A stretch of DNA of 64,000 nucleotides from Psychrobacter sp. I-STPA10 (GTDB taxonomy: Bacteria; Pseudomonadota; Gammaproteobacteria; Pseudomonadales; Moraxellaceae). Below are positions 46,458 through 56,180 of this stretch, piece by piece. The stretch is taken from positions 124,001 to 188,000 of the forward strand of contig NZ_VFYU01000015.1 in NCBI RefSeq assembly GCF_021012795.1, given 5' to 3'. Each line of letters begins with the position of its first letter. The first letter of the stretch is position 1. The notes beneath the pieces are model-generated. The model ran no database searches. It was not told the DNA's origin and was given only the letters and a program-made list of their open reading frames with translations. The translations under genes and the position numbers were made by a program.

Positions 46458-47177
46458 ATGTCAGAATACACATTTTCGCATCAATTCTCCCAGCGTTGGT
46501 TGGCTGCTCCACAAAAAGTTCGAGATGCCATCGTGCACGAACTTGAAGATATTATCACCCTATTAGATAGTGAAACTGACCTTGATAGCTTTGAATTTCG
46601 CCAGCCTGACCTTGACGCCCATATCAATAAACTGTATGCCGAAGATGAAGCACAAAAGCAACAAGAACAACACCAACCTGAAACCGCCCAAACAGACGCA
46701 CTTAAACAAGATAAACATAATGAAAGCACGTTAGCAATAAAACAACAGGAACATATAGAGGATACAGCAACTCAGCTATTAGAGTCACAAACGGATACTG
46801 CTCAACCAACCCTAACACCAACAACCATAGTGAGTGAGACGGACAATAGCATACAGTTAGAGGACAACAACGAATATACTGGTATCATCAGTATTACTAA
46901 CACTAATGATATTGATATTGACAATAACCCAAAAGATGTTTGTAACAAAGACACGCCAACAGAAGAGATTGCTGTCAAAGACATTGACACACAACAAGAT
47001 ATACCACAACCAGAAACCATGTCAGAAGGAAGCTCTCCAGTAACAACAGAAGCTCTTGTCCTTGAGCTAGAGAGTCGTATTGATGACTATTTGAGTGAAC
47101 AAATGGCACAGCTCTCTGAAGAATTAAAATTATGGTTAAGAGATGAGGTTAAACGTCAGCTTGATAATAAAGAGTAG
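46458..47177 (+). CDS. uncharacterised acidic protein with conserved ends
   Basis: I do not recognise this 239-residue protein. A folded-looking N-terminal part (about 1-58; YTFSHQFSQRWLAAPQKVRD) and a C-terminal amphipathic segment (LESRIDDYLSEQMAQLSEELKLWLRDEVKRQL, quoted in part by its pattern of alternating charged and Leu residues, about 203-235) flank a Gln/Thr/Asp-rich, probably disordered middle (about 65-195). There is no membrane segment. The C-terminal helix is of a type seen in partner-binding tails. A terminator separates it from fabF. Confidence 0.65.
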   Translation: MSEYTFSHQFSQRWLAAPQKVRDAIVHELEDIITLLDSETDLDSFEFRQPDLDAHINKLYAEDEAQKQQEQHQPETAQTDALKQDKHNESTLAIKQQEHIEDTATQLLESQTDTAQPTLTPTTIVSETDNSIQLEDNNEYTGIISITNTNDIDIDNNPKDVCNKDTPTEEIAVKDIDTQQDIPQPETMSEGSSPVTTEALVLELESRIDDYLSEQMAQLSEELKLWLRDEVKRQLDNKE

Positions 47178-47262
47178 TAATTTTAGAGGAATTTACCATT
47201 TATATTGATATATTGATGATAAATTAACAGGGAAATACAGCAGAGGCATTATTTAAACTTAA

Positions 47263-48231
47263 TTAGCCGATGCTATTACTATGACACCTAAGTGTATAGA
47301 TAATAAATCTAGCCTGCGTTTGCAGTGGCTGTACTTGCGACTGCGCCAGTAAGGCTTCACGTTTTGCAGGTGCTGCTCTATAAGCATAAGGCGTCATGGT
47401 AAGTAAATCTGCCAATGCGTCAGCATTTAATGACAATGAACATTGTACTTGCTCGCTCGATAACAGCGCAAAAAAGGGCGCAAGTTGGGTTAAAAATTTA
47501 TCTGAATCATGGGTTCGCACTTGCTCAAACAACCCTGCACGCATACTGGCAAGATGCGCTTCATCGGGTTTGGCAATCACCAATATGCCACCAACTTTGA
47601 GTACCCGAGCAAACTCAGTGGGTAAAATGGGACTAAAAATACTACTGATGCCAATCAGACTGGTATCAGCAATAGGCAATTGTGCGGCACTGGCAACCAA
47701 TGGATAAATAACAGGACGCTGCTGTGATAGATACCCTAACCTACCTGTTTGTTTCAGCGTTTTTGCCAAACAACTCACCGCAGGTTTGCTAATATCAACC
47801 GCTAATAGCGCATCAAGTGTATCAATTTGCGCCATTGCCTGAGTGTAATAGCCATCACCACAGCCCACATCAAGCCAAATATTAACCTGTGATTTTTTGT
47901 ATTGTTGAGTCGCTTGTTGGTGACTGCTTTTTGGTTGCTGGGCAATATGTTTTTTTATCTGTAGCATCACAGCATCACGCAAAGGTTGATAATAACCTTG
48001 TGCCAAAAAACGCTGACGGGCAGCAATAGAGTCTGCTGAATCACCCGGTGCTTTGGATTTTTTTTGCTGCACAGGTAATAAATTAACATAGCCTTGACGT
48101 GCCACATCAAAAGGGTGCTTGGTCTGCTTAGCATTCATGCTACCATCACACTGCCATGTTTTTTTGTCTATTATCAACGGCGATTGGCAATGTGGACAGC
48201 GTAAACTATGGCTATCGGCTAATACGTTCAT
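47263..48231 (-). CDS. rlmA: 23S rRNA (guanine-745-N1)-methyltransferase RlmA
   Basis: This 322-residue Rossmann-fold methyltransferase has an N-terminal zinc finger (CPHC near 13-16, a third Cys near 28, and a His in KHPFDVA). The signature ARQGYVNLLPVQQKKSKAPGDS, split here as ARQGYVNLLPVQ and then KAPGDS, is followed by the AdoMet motif WLDVGCGDGYYTQ near 120. It is about 50 residues longer than E. coli RlmA through inserts in the Gln/Ser-rich region near 100. It follows mraY by 16 bp and may be cotranscribed with it. Confidence 0.9.
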   Translation of the reverse strand: MNVLADSHSLRCPHCQSPLIIDKKTWQCDGSMNAKQTKHPFDVARQGYVNLLPVQQKKSKAPGDSADSIAARQRFLAQGYYQPLRDAVMLQIKKHIAQQPKSSHQQATQQYKKSQVNIWLDVGCGDGYYTQAMAQIDTLDALLAVDISKPAVSCLAKTLKQTGRLGYLSQQRPVIYPLVASAAQLPIADTSLIGISSIFSPILPTEFARVLKVGGILVIAKPDEAHLASMRAGLFEQVRTHDSDKFLTQLAPFFALLSSEQVQCSLSLNADALADLLTMTPYAYRAAPAKREALLAQSQVQPLQTQARFIIYTLRCHSNSIG

Positions 48232-48247
48232 GCTAGCATCACTTCTA

Positions 48248-49369
48248 TTAGCGTAACTTCAACGTCATCAATCCAAGCACAACCAAGACGATGGCAATAA
48301 TCCAAAAACGAGCCACAACCTGCGTCTCTTTCCAACCCAACTCTTCAAAATGATGATGCAAAGGTGCCATCAAAAAGATACGTTTTTTACGCAGTTTATA
48401 AGAGCCAACTTGCAGCATCACTGACAACGCCTCAACCACAAACAGACCACCCATAATTGCAAAGGCAATTTCTTGACGTGTCATCACCGCAATTGTACCT
48501 AGCATTGCACCCAATGCCAACGCTCCCACATCGCCCATAAACACTTGCGCTGGGTGCGCATTAAACCATAAAAAGCCCAAACCCGCGCCAATCATAGAGC
48601 CACAAACGATGGTCACTTCTGAATTGTAGGCAATATAAGGAACGTGTAAGTAGTCTGCAAAGCGGGCATCACCTGAAACATAAGCAAACACTCCCAATCC
48701 TGCTGCCACCAATACCACCGGTAAAATTGCCAAGCCATCTAATCCATCGGTTAAATTGACTGCATTAGAAGCACCATTAATGACAAAATAGGTAAAAAAG
48801 ATAAATCCTAAGCCTAAAGGAATGGTAGAAAATGGGATTACCCAGTGTTTAAATACTGGAAATAATAAATCTTGCATGGCATTGGTGACTGCCACATCTG
48901 GCTGCTGTGACGCAATAAAGTATAATGCACCACCAGCAAATAATGCCCCCACAGATAGCCAAAAATACTTTTTGCGTGCAATTAACCCTTTGGGGTTTTT
49001 ATATTTAATCTTTAGCCAATCATCAGCCCAACCTACCCCACCAAAGATGACCATCACCACCATTAAAATCCACACATAAGGATTGCTCAAATCTGCCCAA
49101 CACAAAGTGGCAAATGCAATGGCACTTAAAATCAGCACCCCGCCCATGGTAGGTGTCCCCGTCTTGGCTAAATGGGACTTAGGGCCATCATCACGAATGG
49201 CTTGACCATACTTTAGGGTATGCAAATAGCGAATGGCACGCCCACCGAGTAACATACTAAACAGCAACGCTGTTAGCACTGACAATAAAGTACGCAAAGT
49301 GAGAGAAGATACCGCCGAAAACGGTGTGTAAAACTGGCTTAACCAATTATTAAATAACCAATATAACAC
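48248..49369 (-). CDS. mraY: phospho-N-acetylmuramoyl-pentapeptide transferase
   Basis: This 373-residue inner-membrane enzyme makes lipid I from UDP-MurNAc-pentapeptide and undecaprenyl phosphate. It has about ten membrane segments. Motifs seen are [26 protein letters not shown] with the Asp-Asp pair, [13 protein letters not shown], the His-rich loop [15 protein letters not shown] and the C-terminal RFWIIA. It is the last gene of the cell-wall cluster here; murD, ftsW and murG do not follow. Confidence 0.97.
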   Translation of the reverse strand: MLYWLFNNWLSQFYTPFSAVSSLTLRTLLSVLTALLFSMLLGGRAIRYLHTLKYGQAIRDDGPKSHLAKTGTPTMGGVLILSAIAFATLCWADLSNPYVWILMVVMVIFGGVGWADDWLKIKYKNPKGLIARKKYFWLSVGALFAGGALYFIASQQPDVAVTNAMQDLLFPVFKHWVIPFSTIPLGLGFIFFTYFVINGASNAVNLTDGLDGLAILPVVLVAAGLGVFAYVSGDARFADYLHVPYIAYNSEVTIVCGSMIGAGLGFLWFNAHPAQVFMGDVGALALGAMLGTIAVMTRQEIAFAIMGGLFVVEALSVMLQVGSYKLRKKRIFLMAPLHHHFEELGWKETQVVARFWIIAIVLVVLGLMTLKLR

Positions 49370-49494
49370 CGCTTACTCCTTATTATTTGTTGCCAAAACA
49401 TTATCTGACTTTTTATTGGTGAATGTGTGTGCTGACGATTGCTATAAAAACTATGGGTTATACTTTTAAACTGTATTTCTAACTATGGTGATAG

Positions 49495-51096
49495 CTATAT
49501 TTGTGTCTGTTCTGCTGTTGTTGTTGCCAATAATTGTGCTATCAGTGTTTCCATGCTCATGGTACGTGACCCCTTAAACAGCACAGTTGCGGTTTTGCCC
49601 GCTTGCTGTAGGGCATCAAGCTGGGCTTTAAGATGCTCAAATAATTGCTGTTTATCGCTAAACGCATGCGCATCACTCATGCCTGCTTGACTGCTACTTT
49701 GTACGGTTGCCGCTGCCAAAGTCCCAACACACAGCAAACTATCAATCGGCTTTGCTGCGATATCAATACCCAGTTGTTGATGCTCAGATAAGGCAGCATC
49801 ACCAAGCTCAGCGATATCACCCAGCACCATAATCTTATGTCCTTGCTGCACGCTCAATACTGCTGCTGCCGCCCGTACCGAATGTGGATTGGCATTATAG
49901 GTATCATCAATCAAACAGTGTAATCCATAAGACTGTCTTGCCAACCGTCCTTTAGCTGCTTGTGCTTGATTCAAACCTTGAGCAATCACCTCAATATCAA
50001 TACCCAGTGCATGAGCACAAGCGGCAGCAGCTAAAGCATTACTGACATTATGCTCACCTGCTAAAGGCAAATAAATAGCGGCACTTTTCTGTGCAATATG
50101 CAGTACAAATTCATTGTGGGTTGGCTTGACCTGTACCGCACTGGCAGTGACTTGTGCTGTACCACTTTGCTCAGCAAAATCCGAATTTTTCTCTATTGGG
50201 TTGTTACCATGATGCCAGCCAAAGCCAATAATATGTGAGGTTTTATGCTTAGCTGCTTGGGTGAGTAACTGCACATAATCATCATCAATCGGCACAACGG
50301 CTGTATCAGCCGCAGTTAAAGACTGATAAATCTCCGCTTTTGTTGTAGCAATGGCATCTCGCCCACCAAACTCACCCAAATGTGCGCTGCCCACATTTAA
50401 CACACATGCCACATCAGGCTGCACAAGTTTGGTTGTATAAGCAATTTCACCCACATGATTTGCGCCAAGCTCTAGAACAGCATAACGATGCTGATAGGTC
50501 AACTCAAGCAAAGTCATGGGCACACCCAAATCATTATTCAGATTGCCTTTAGTGATTAAAGTGGTGGCAGACTGTGACGCTGCTTCTTGAAAATCGCTGT
50601 TTTCATTAATATTGACAGTAGCATCGGCAGCATTAAAGATACTTCCAAGCATCTCTTTACAAGTGGTTTTTCCGCTTGAGCCAGTAATGGCAATCACCTT
50701 TAGATTGCTCATTGCTTGACGCTGATAAGCGGCAAGCTGCCCAAATGCTAAGCGGGTATCACTCACAATAAGCTGCAAGATATCTGATTGGGTCGAAACA
50801 GGGTGACTGACAATGACCGCCACTGCGCCACTGTTGGCAGCTGCCTCTACAAAATCGTGACCATCAAAATTATCACCAATAATGGCTAAAAAGATATCAC
50901 CTACAGCAATACGCCGTGTATCGGTGATAATACGACTGGATTTTAGCTTGGCTAACAGCTTTTCAGTCTTTGCCTCATTTTGATTGAGCCAATAACCAGA
51001 GACTGACTGGGTGGCTACTAACAAATTCTCCGACTGCCAATAATAATACGGAGTATCTGCTTTCTGCTCGCTATGGTTCTCGCTTGATGCCATCAT
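49495..51096 (-). CDS. murF: UDP-MurNAc-tripeptide-D-alanyl-D-alanine ligase
   Basis: This 533-residue cytoplasmic ligase adds D-Ala-D-Ala to UDP-MurNAc-tripeptide. It has the N-terminal uridine domain (about 45-130), the P-loop TGSSGKTTCKEML (near 146), LELGANHVGEIAYT, the carboxylated-Lys region, LAGEHNVSNALAAAA and IDDTYNANPHSVRAA. It is about 80 residues longer than E. coli MurF, with an N-terminal extension before the fold and an insert around 305-330. It is 255 bp downstream of murE. Confidence 0.96.
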   Translation of the reverse strand: MMASSENHSEQKADTPYYYWQSENLLVATQSVSGYWLNQNEAKTEKLLAKLKSSRIITDTRRIAVGDIFLAIIGDNFDGHDFVEAAANSGAVAVIVSHPVSTQSDILQLIVSDTRLAFGQLAAYQRQAMSNLKVIAITGSSGKTTCKEMLGSIFNAADATVNINENSDFQEAASQSATTLITKGNLNNDLGVPMTLLELTYQHRYAVLELGANHVGEIAYTTKLVQPDVACVLNVGSAHLGEFGGRDAIATTKAEIYQSLTAADTAVVPIDDDYVQLLTQAAKHKTSHIIGFGWHHGNNPIEKNSDFAEQSGTAQVTASAVQVKPTHNEFVLHIAQKSAAIYLPLAGEHNVSNALAAAACAHALGIDIEVIAQGLNQAQAAKGRLARQSYGLHCLIDDTYNANPHSVRAAAAVLSVQQGHKIMVLGDIAELGDAALSEHQQLGIDIAAKPIDSLLCVGTLAAATVQSSSQAGMSDAHAFSDKQQLFEHLKAQLDALQQAGKTATVLFKGSRTMSMETLIAQLLATTTAEQTQI

Positions 51097-51351
51097 TATT
51101 GCATCCTTAATCTCTTGATATATTAGCCTTGTAAAAAGCTGTGTTTAACATTTTTGCTTGGGCAAAACTTAAAAGATGGTCAATATTGCGCTTATATGGG
51201 TAATATTCTATAAAGCATGACTAATAAGCCGTCATCAGCAAAGGGACTGTTATTCTAACAAAAAATACCACCTTATAACGTACTGTGGTCAGTCCATTAA
51301 CTGTTACTCTACCAACAAACCATTGTATCCATATACGACAAAGCCTTATAG

Positions 51352-52995
51352 TTACAGCGTTGCCAATACTTTAGCCAGTTCTTTTGCATCATCAAAATCA
51401 TGACGAACGCCATTAATTTCCTGATAAGTCTCATGTCCTTTTCCAGCAATCACCACAATATCATGTGCAGCGGCTTGACTGACGGCATAAGCAATCGCTT
51501 GTCTGCGATCTGGCTCAATATATACTTTGCGACGCTGTGCTTCACTCATACCTTGTTGCATATCGGCTAAAATCTGTAATGGATCTTCGCTTCTAGGATT
51601 ATCAGCGGTTAATACCACCTGATCTGCCACTGCCAATCCTGCTTGTGCCATCAAAGGACGCTTACCCCGATCTCGATCACCACCACAGCCAAATACTGCC
51701 CACAACTTACCTTCACAATATGTTTTTAAAGAGGTCAATACCTGAGTTAACGCATCAGGGGTATGTGCATAATCAACAATAAAGCAGCCCTTATCGGACT
51801 CGACTCGCTGCATACGTCCACTTGCTCCTTGCAGATTTTGCACCCGCTCTGCAAGCGATGCTAACGGCACACCCAATGCCATCGCACCAGCGACAGCAGC
51901 CAGTAAATTTGCCACATTAAAACGTCCCAATAGCGGGCTTTGCAGACATATATTGCCAAAATCTGTTAGCAAATCAATTTGGGTACCTTGTAGACTTGGG
52001 CGAATCTGTGCCGCTTGAAATGTTGCTGGCTGCTCTGTGGCAGTTGGTGTCTGTATGCTGTATGTCCACACCTTTAGCCCAGAGTCTTTAGCAACTTGTT
52101 GCATCATAGGAGCAAACTCATCATCAATATTAATAATGGCATGGGTCAGATGTGGAAAATAGTTGCGATCAAACAAGCGTGCTTTGGCAGCGGCATAGTC
52201 ACTCATGCTACGATGATAATCCATGTGATCACGGCTAAGATTACTATAAATTGCTACCTTAACAGGCACACCTTGTAGCCGCTGCTGATCCAATCCATGT
52301 GAGCTTGCCTCTAATGCCAATACATTTACGCCTGCTTTTGCCATTTTATACAAAAAACTTTGTACTGCCAGCGCATCGCCTGTGGTATGACTTGCCTGCT
52401 CAAGCTGCCCCAACAAACCATTGCCTGCTGTACCCATCACTGCACACTGCCTGTCAGGCTGCTGACACAGCTGTGCCACAAGCTGACTAATCGTAGTTTT
52501 ACCATTCGTTCCTGTGATGGCAACCACATCAGGCAAGCTGTCAGCGACCGCAAGCTCATTGTCTGTCTTTACTGATAAGCTAAGCTGTACTAAGCTGCCC
52601 AATATACAACGTATGTCAGGCACATGAATGACAGGGCATCGGTTTAATGTATCACCACTCACTAATCCAGATTGCTCGTCCTGCAAAGCTTTATCCGCAC
52701 TATCTACTACCTGTGTCATATCAATTTCTGAGATAATAAATGCCGCTTTATGTGACGCAACTTTGGCATACTCAAAACTGGTGTGCATGGGCTGGGTGTG
52801 ACTTTTTAATAATACAAATCCATCATTCTCATTTAGCTGTCTGCTATCTAAACGTAAATTTTCAAATGGAATATTAGCAATATCTGAATTCAAAAGCTGC
52901 GTACATGCTTGCTGCTGAGCTGCTGTCAGGGATTGATTTAGTGATTGATAGTGCTGCTGCAAATGTTGAATTAATTGTGCAAGGGTGGTTGTCAT
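51352..52995 (-). CDS. murE: UDP-MurNAc-tripeptide synthetase, meso-diaminopimelate adding
   Basis: This 547-residue ligase adds the third stem-peptide residue. The P-loop is ITGTNGKTTISQL (near 160), followed by LEASSHGLDQQRLQG, YSNLSRDHMDYH, VDYAHTPDALTQVL, and VFGCGGDRDRGKRPLM. DNPRSEDP near the C-terminus is the diaminopimelate-specificity motif, so the peptide is the usual Gram-negative type. It starts 203 bp after ftsI. Confidence 0.97.
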   Translation of the reverse strand: MTTTLAQLIQHLQQHYQSLNQSLTAAQQQACTQLLNSDIANIPFENLRLDSRQLNENDGFVLLKSHTQPMHTSFEYAKVASHKAAFIISEIDMTQVVDSADKALQDEQSGLVSGDTLNRCPVIHVPDIRCILGSLVQLSLSVKTDNELAVADSLPDVVAITGTNGKTTISQLVAQLCQQPDRQCAVMGTAGNGLLGQLEQASHTTGDALAVQSFLYKMAKAGVNVLALEASSHGLDQQRLQGVPVKVAIYSNLSRDHMDYHRSMSDYAAAKARLFDRNYFPHLTHAIINIDDEFAPMMQQVAKDSGLKVWTYSIQTPTATEQPATFQAAQIRPSLQGTQIDLLTDFGNICLQSPLLGRFNVANLLAAVAGAMALGVPLASLAERVQNLQGASGRMQRVESDKGCFIVDYAHTPDALTQVLTSLKTYCEGKLWAVFGCGGDRDRGKRPLMAQAGLAVADQVVLTADNPRSEDPLQILADMQQGMSEAQRRKVYIEPDRRQAIAYAVSQAAAHDIVVIAGKGHETYQEINGVRHDFDDAKELAKVLATL

Positions 52996-53198
52996 TATTG
53001 TCGTTATTCCTATTTTATATTTATTGCTATGTCACTGTTTACTCTAGGGTCTATTATTGTAGCGGTTAAAACAGTATCTATATCTATGTCAAACCGATCT
53101 AGAAGATATCAAATAAAATCCATAACTTCATACAAATGTCATGCAATTAAAATTAGTACCGCCTTAATTAATCTACTTTTGACCTTACTTAATTGATC

Positions 53199-55289
53199 TT
53201 AATTGATTGATAGCGGCTTATCTAAAGGTACATTATATAAGCGTAGTGCCTCTTGCATCACATTATGAAACACAGGTGCTGCTACTTGTCCTGCATAATG
53301 TGCTTTTTGTGGATCTTCGACCAAAATGACGGTTACTAAACGAGGGTTAGAGGCAGGTGCAATACCTGCAAACACCGTACGATATTGATTGTTATAATAA
53401 CCACCATTAGGATTGGTGCGCCGAGACGTGCCTGTTTTACCTGCCACACGATAGCCATCTATTGCAGCAGCGACCGCTGTTCCCCCTCTTTGGGTCACCG
53501 TTTCGAGCATCTCTACAATGGATAATGCTTGCTCACTATTCATAATTCGCTTACTAGCTGGTGGTTTATCAGTTTTGACCAATGTCAGTGGGTGCATCAC
53601 ACCACCCGCACCAAGTATCGCATAGGCCTGTGCAAGCTGAGCAAGAGTCACTTGTAGACCATAGCCATAACTGATGGTGGCACGGCGTGAGGTTTCACTC
53701 TCTTTTGGTGTGGGCACAATACCTGTACCTTCAGCGGGAAAATTGAGCGCCGTTTTTTGCCCAAAACCAAACCGCTTTTGCATACTGCTAATACCATCTG
53801 GTGGCAAAGACAAGGCAATCTTAGTCGAGGCAACATTACTTGATTTTTGTAATAAGGTAGTCAGATTAATTGAGCCCAAATTACCATGATCTCGAATGGT
53901 ATAGCCTTTGACTCGAATTGAACCAGGACTGGTATTAATTAATGAATTTTTATTATATTTACCAGAATCAAGCGCCGCGGCAACCGTAAATGGCTTCATC
54001 ACCGAGCCTGGTTCAAACACATCAATAAGAGCACGATTACGCTGATTTTCACCTGTCATCTCATTGAGATTATTAGAATTAAAAGAAGGCCATGTCGATA
54101 ATGCCAACACTTCACCTGTCTGCACATCAACCACCATACCAGTCGCCCAGCGTGCACTTTGTACTCGCCCCACTTCCTCTAACTCTTTATATAATAAATA
54201 CTGTAACCTTGAATCAATGGTCAAAGTCACGTCTTTACCCGCAATCTCTGGCTCCAATTCTTTGATATCTTTTAAAGAATTTTGGCGAGCATCTTTAAGT
54301 ACCAAAACTTTGCCATCTTTTCCTGCTAACTCTTCATTATATTGACGCTCAATACCTGCACGTCCAACATAACCTGCTTCAGGGTCCTTCACATTTTGCC
54401 CCATAAATCCTAACAACTGTGCGTTGGGCTGAGGCTGAGGATAATAACGCTGAAAGAAATTTTTACTATAGACAGCAGGGAAATTCAATGCCTCTACAGC
54501 ACTGGCGATCTCAGGGGTTACTTTAGTCATTAGTGGAAAGTAATGTGATCCCGCCCCTGTTGGCAGTACTGCTTGCACCGCATCTTTATCGGTTACATCA
54601 ATATGATCATTAATTGCTACTGCTTTTTGCAAATCCTCTAAGGATACTCCAGCAGTTGCTGCCAATTGATTTAAATCCATCTTATCCAGTCGCTGCTGCA
54701 TACGCGCTTGTAGTTTCGGTTGATCTGGATTTAAGACGATTTCTCGTTTTAAACTATAATATTCCACTGCATAATCATGTGGGCTAAAAGATACCGTAAC
54801 CAGTGGTGCACTGACAGCCAAAGGTTGCTGATTGCGGTCAGTAATAATACCTCGATAAGACGGTAGACGACGCACGCCAGTGATTAATTTATCACCAATT
54901 TGTTGATACATCGCCGCATTGGCAATTTGTATATCATAAGTACGCCATATTAATCCAAGAAAACACACAACCGAGACTACCCACACCAAGCGAAAACGAT
55001 GCACATCATTTTCCACACTACCCCGTGCCGATGCGCCCTTCGCCTTGCTTAATATCGAGCTTCTACGATGTTTAACACTGGTATAAGCTTTCCCCGTTTT
55101 TTGTTTACGCTTAAACAGTACTTTTCGTTTTTTTGTTGTTTTATTCGATGCAGCATCTGCACCGGTAGCAGGCTTTTTACCTGTTTTGCGTGGTTTTTTC
55201 ACTACAGGTTTTTTTAATGGTTTTGTGACTTTACCATGTGGTTGTGAGGACTCAGATATATCTATTTTACTTGATTTTTTGCGTGTCAT
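53199..55289 (-). CDS. ftsI: septal transpeptidase FtsI (PBP3)
   Basis: This 696-residue bitopic class B penicillin-binding protein cross-links septal peptidoglycan. One membrane segment (about 100-116) is preceded by a 99-residue, very basic cytoplasmic tail, several times longer than in E. coli. A dimerisation/pedestal domain (about 125-370) is followed by the transpeptidase domain, with SVMK (Ser429, Lys432) in EPGSVMKPF, SSN, and KTG in VAGKTGTSRR. Its ATG overlaps the ftsL stop (ATGA), supporting the long start and coupling of the two. Confidence 0.96.
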   Translation of the reverse strand: MTRKKSSKIDISESSQPHGKVTKPLKKPVVKKPRKTGKKPATGADAASNKTTKKRKVLFKRKQKTGKAYTSVKHRRSSILSKAKGASARGSVENDVHRFRLVWVVSVVCFLGLIWRTYDIQIANAAMYQQIGDKLITGVRRLPSYRGIITDRNQQPLAVSAPLVTVSFSPHDYAVEYYSLKREIVLNPDQPKLQARMQQRLDKMDLNQLAATAGVSLEDLQKAVAINDHIDVTDKDAVQAVLPTGAGSHYFPLMTKVTPEIASAVEALNFPAVYSKNFFQRYYPQPQPNAQLLGFMGQNVKDPEAGYVGRAGIERQYNEELAGKDGKVLVLKDARQNSLKDIKELEPEIAGKDVTLTIDSRLQYLLYKELEEVGRVQSARWATGMVVDVQTGEVLALSTWPSFNSNNLNEMTGENQRNRALIDVFEPGSVMKPFTVAAALDSGKYNKNSLINTSPGSIRVKGYTIRDHGNLGSINLTTLLQKSSNVASTKIALSLPPDGISSMQKRFGFGQKTALNFPAEGTGIVPTPKESETSRRATISYGYGLQVTLAQLAQAYAILGAGGVMHPLTLVKTDKPPASKRIMNSEQALSIVEMLETVTQRGGTAVAAAIDGYRVAGKTGTSRRTNPNGGYYNNQYRTVFAGIAPASNPRLVTVILVEDPQKAHYAGQVAAPVFHNVMQEALRLYNVPLDKPLSIN

Positions 55290-55792
55290 AGCTGCCCTCC
55301 TGCCACTGGCTGCTGCTGGTCTATCGCTGTTGCAACATTGGTTGAGCCATCTATGTCTATCTGACTTATCTGAGCTGCTGCATTACGAGTATCTGCAACT
55401 GGCTGAATAATCAGTTTATCTTCAATGGTTGGCGAATACATACCTAGCTCAGTGACTGCACGATTGGCTATTTGTGGTGTGGCACTAAAGGTTTGCTGCT
55501 CAATCAATAACCGCTGATATTCCACTTGCAATTTGCGCTGCTGTCTTTGCATATCTTGCAGCATTTTATAATCCTGACGATAGGTTTGTATTTGAGCGGC
55601 ACTCATCACGGCTGTCCACACGATGGCAATGGCTATAAGTAGCATCACCACAAAATACACACTAATACCACCATAACGCTTTGATAAAATATCACTGATA
55701 TCATGAGCAGAGGCTTGCATACTTTTTGTATGCGTACTCTCTTCACCTTCACTGGCAGTAGAACGGCTTAAAAGATGGGATAAACGGGACAT
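55286..55792 (-). CDS. ftsL: cell division protein FtsL
   Basis: This 168-residue bitopic protein has a cytoplasmic N-terminus (about 1-42), one membrane segment (about 43-64) and a periplasmic coiled coil (about 68-105; YKMLQDMQRQQRKLQVEYQRL). Then comes the FtsL ending (ELGMYSPTIEDKLII), followed by an extra Gln/Ala-rich tail. FtsL with FtsB and FtsQ activates FtsWI. I start at 55792, preceded by GAGAACTCC; the frame is open 17 codons further, into a Correia-like element. Confidence 0.88.
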   Translation of the reverse strand: MSRLSHLLSRSTASEGEESTHTKSMQASAHDISDILSKRYGGISVYFVVMLLIAIAIVWTAVMSAAQIQTYRQDYKMLQDMQRQQRKLQVEYQRLLIEQQTFSATPQIANRAVTELGMYSPTIEDKLIIQPVADTRNAAAQISQIDIDGSTNVATAIDQQQPVAGGQL

Positions 55793-55842
55793 GGAGTTCT
55801 CAAAATCAGAAAAACAAGAATATAAATAATTGTTATCAATCA

Positions 55843-55950
55843 TATAGTCAATCTAATATAATTTCACTACAAGGCAACCGAGTGCAGATAGTACATGTAG
55901 TACATCTAGCGAGGTTAACACCGTGGTGGATTTATAGTAGGCAGACTATA
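55843..55950. mobile_element. Correia-like palindromic element, copy C
   Basis: This 108-bp element has perfect TATAGTC and GACTATA ends. The core has CTACAAGGCAACCGAGTGCAG, ATAGTACATGTAGTAC and CTAGCGAGGTTAACACCG in the family order. It is the upstream neighbour of ftsL. Confidence 0.85.
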
Positions 55951-55977
55951 CCTATGGTTATTAGGTAACAGCTATCT

Positions 55978-56080
55978 TATAGTCAATCTAATATCATGTC
56001 ATCATAAGACAAGCAAGCGTAGCTAACGTCTAACAATGTAGCTAACAACACTGTGGTAGATTTATAGAAGACAGACTATA
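55978..56080. mobile_element. Correia-like palindromic element, copy D
   Basis: This 103-bp copy with perfect TATAGTC and GACTATA ends lies 27 bp from copy C in the same orientation. Both share TATAGTCAATCTAATAT at the left and GGTRGATTTATAG near the right, while the centre (AAGCAAGCGTAGCTAACG) is more worn. Confidence 0.8.
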
Positions 56081-56180
56081 ACACACTGTTTTTTCTAATT
56101 TTTTACACTTAATAAACAAACTTAAGAAATAAAAAGGCATTCATTTTAGCATGATAAAATCGTGATACTGAGCCTAATAG

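Larger units (their letters stand above)
55793..56180. other. intergenic region between rsmH and ftsL
   Basis: The 388 bp are mostly filled by two tandem Correia-like elements. In most genomes rsmH and ftsL abut or overlap, so this interval looks expanded by insertion. No gene was seen. Confidence 0.7.

Noticed and set aside
52975..53196. 73-codon plus-strand frame between ftsI and murE
   Set aside because: It overlaps the murE start on the opposite strand, has no Shine-Dalgarno and its composition looks like non-coding AT-rich DNA.
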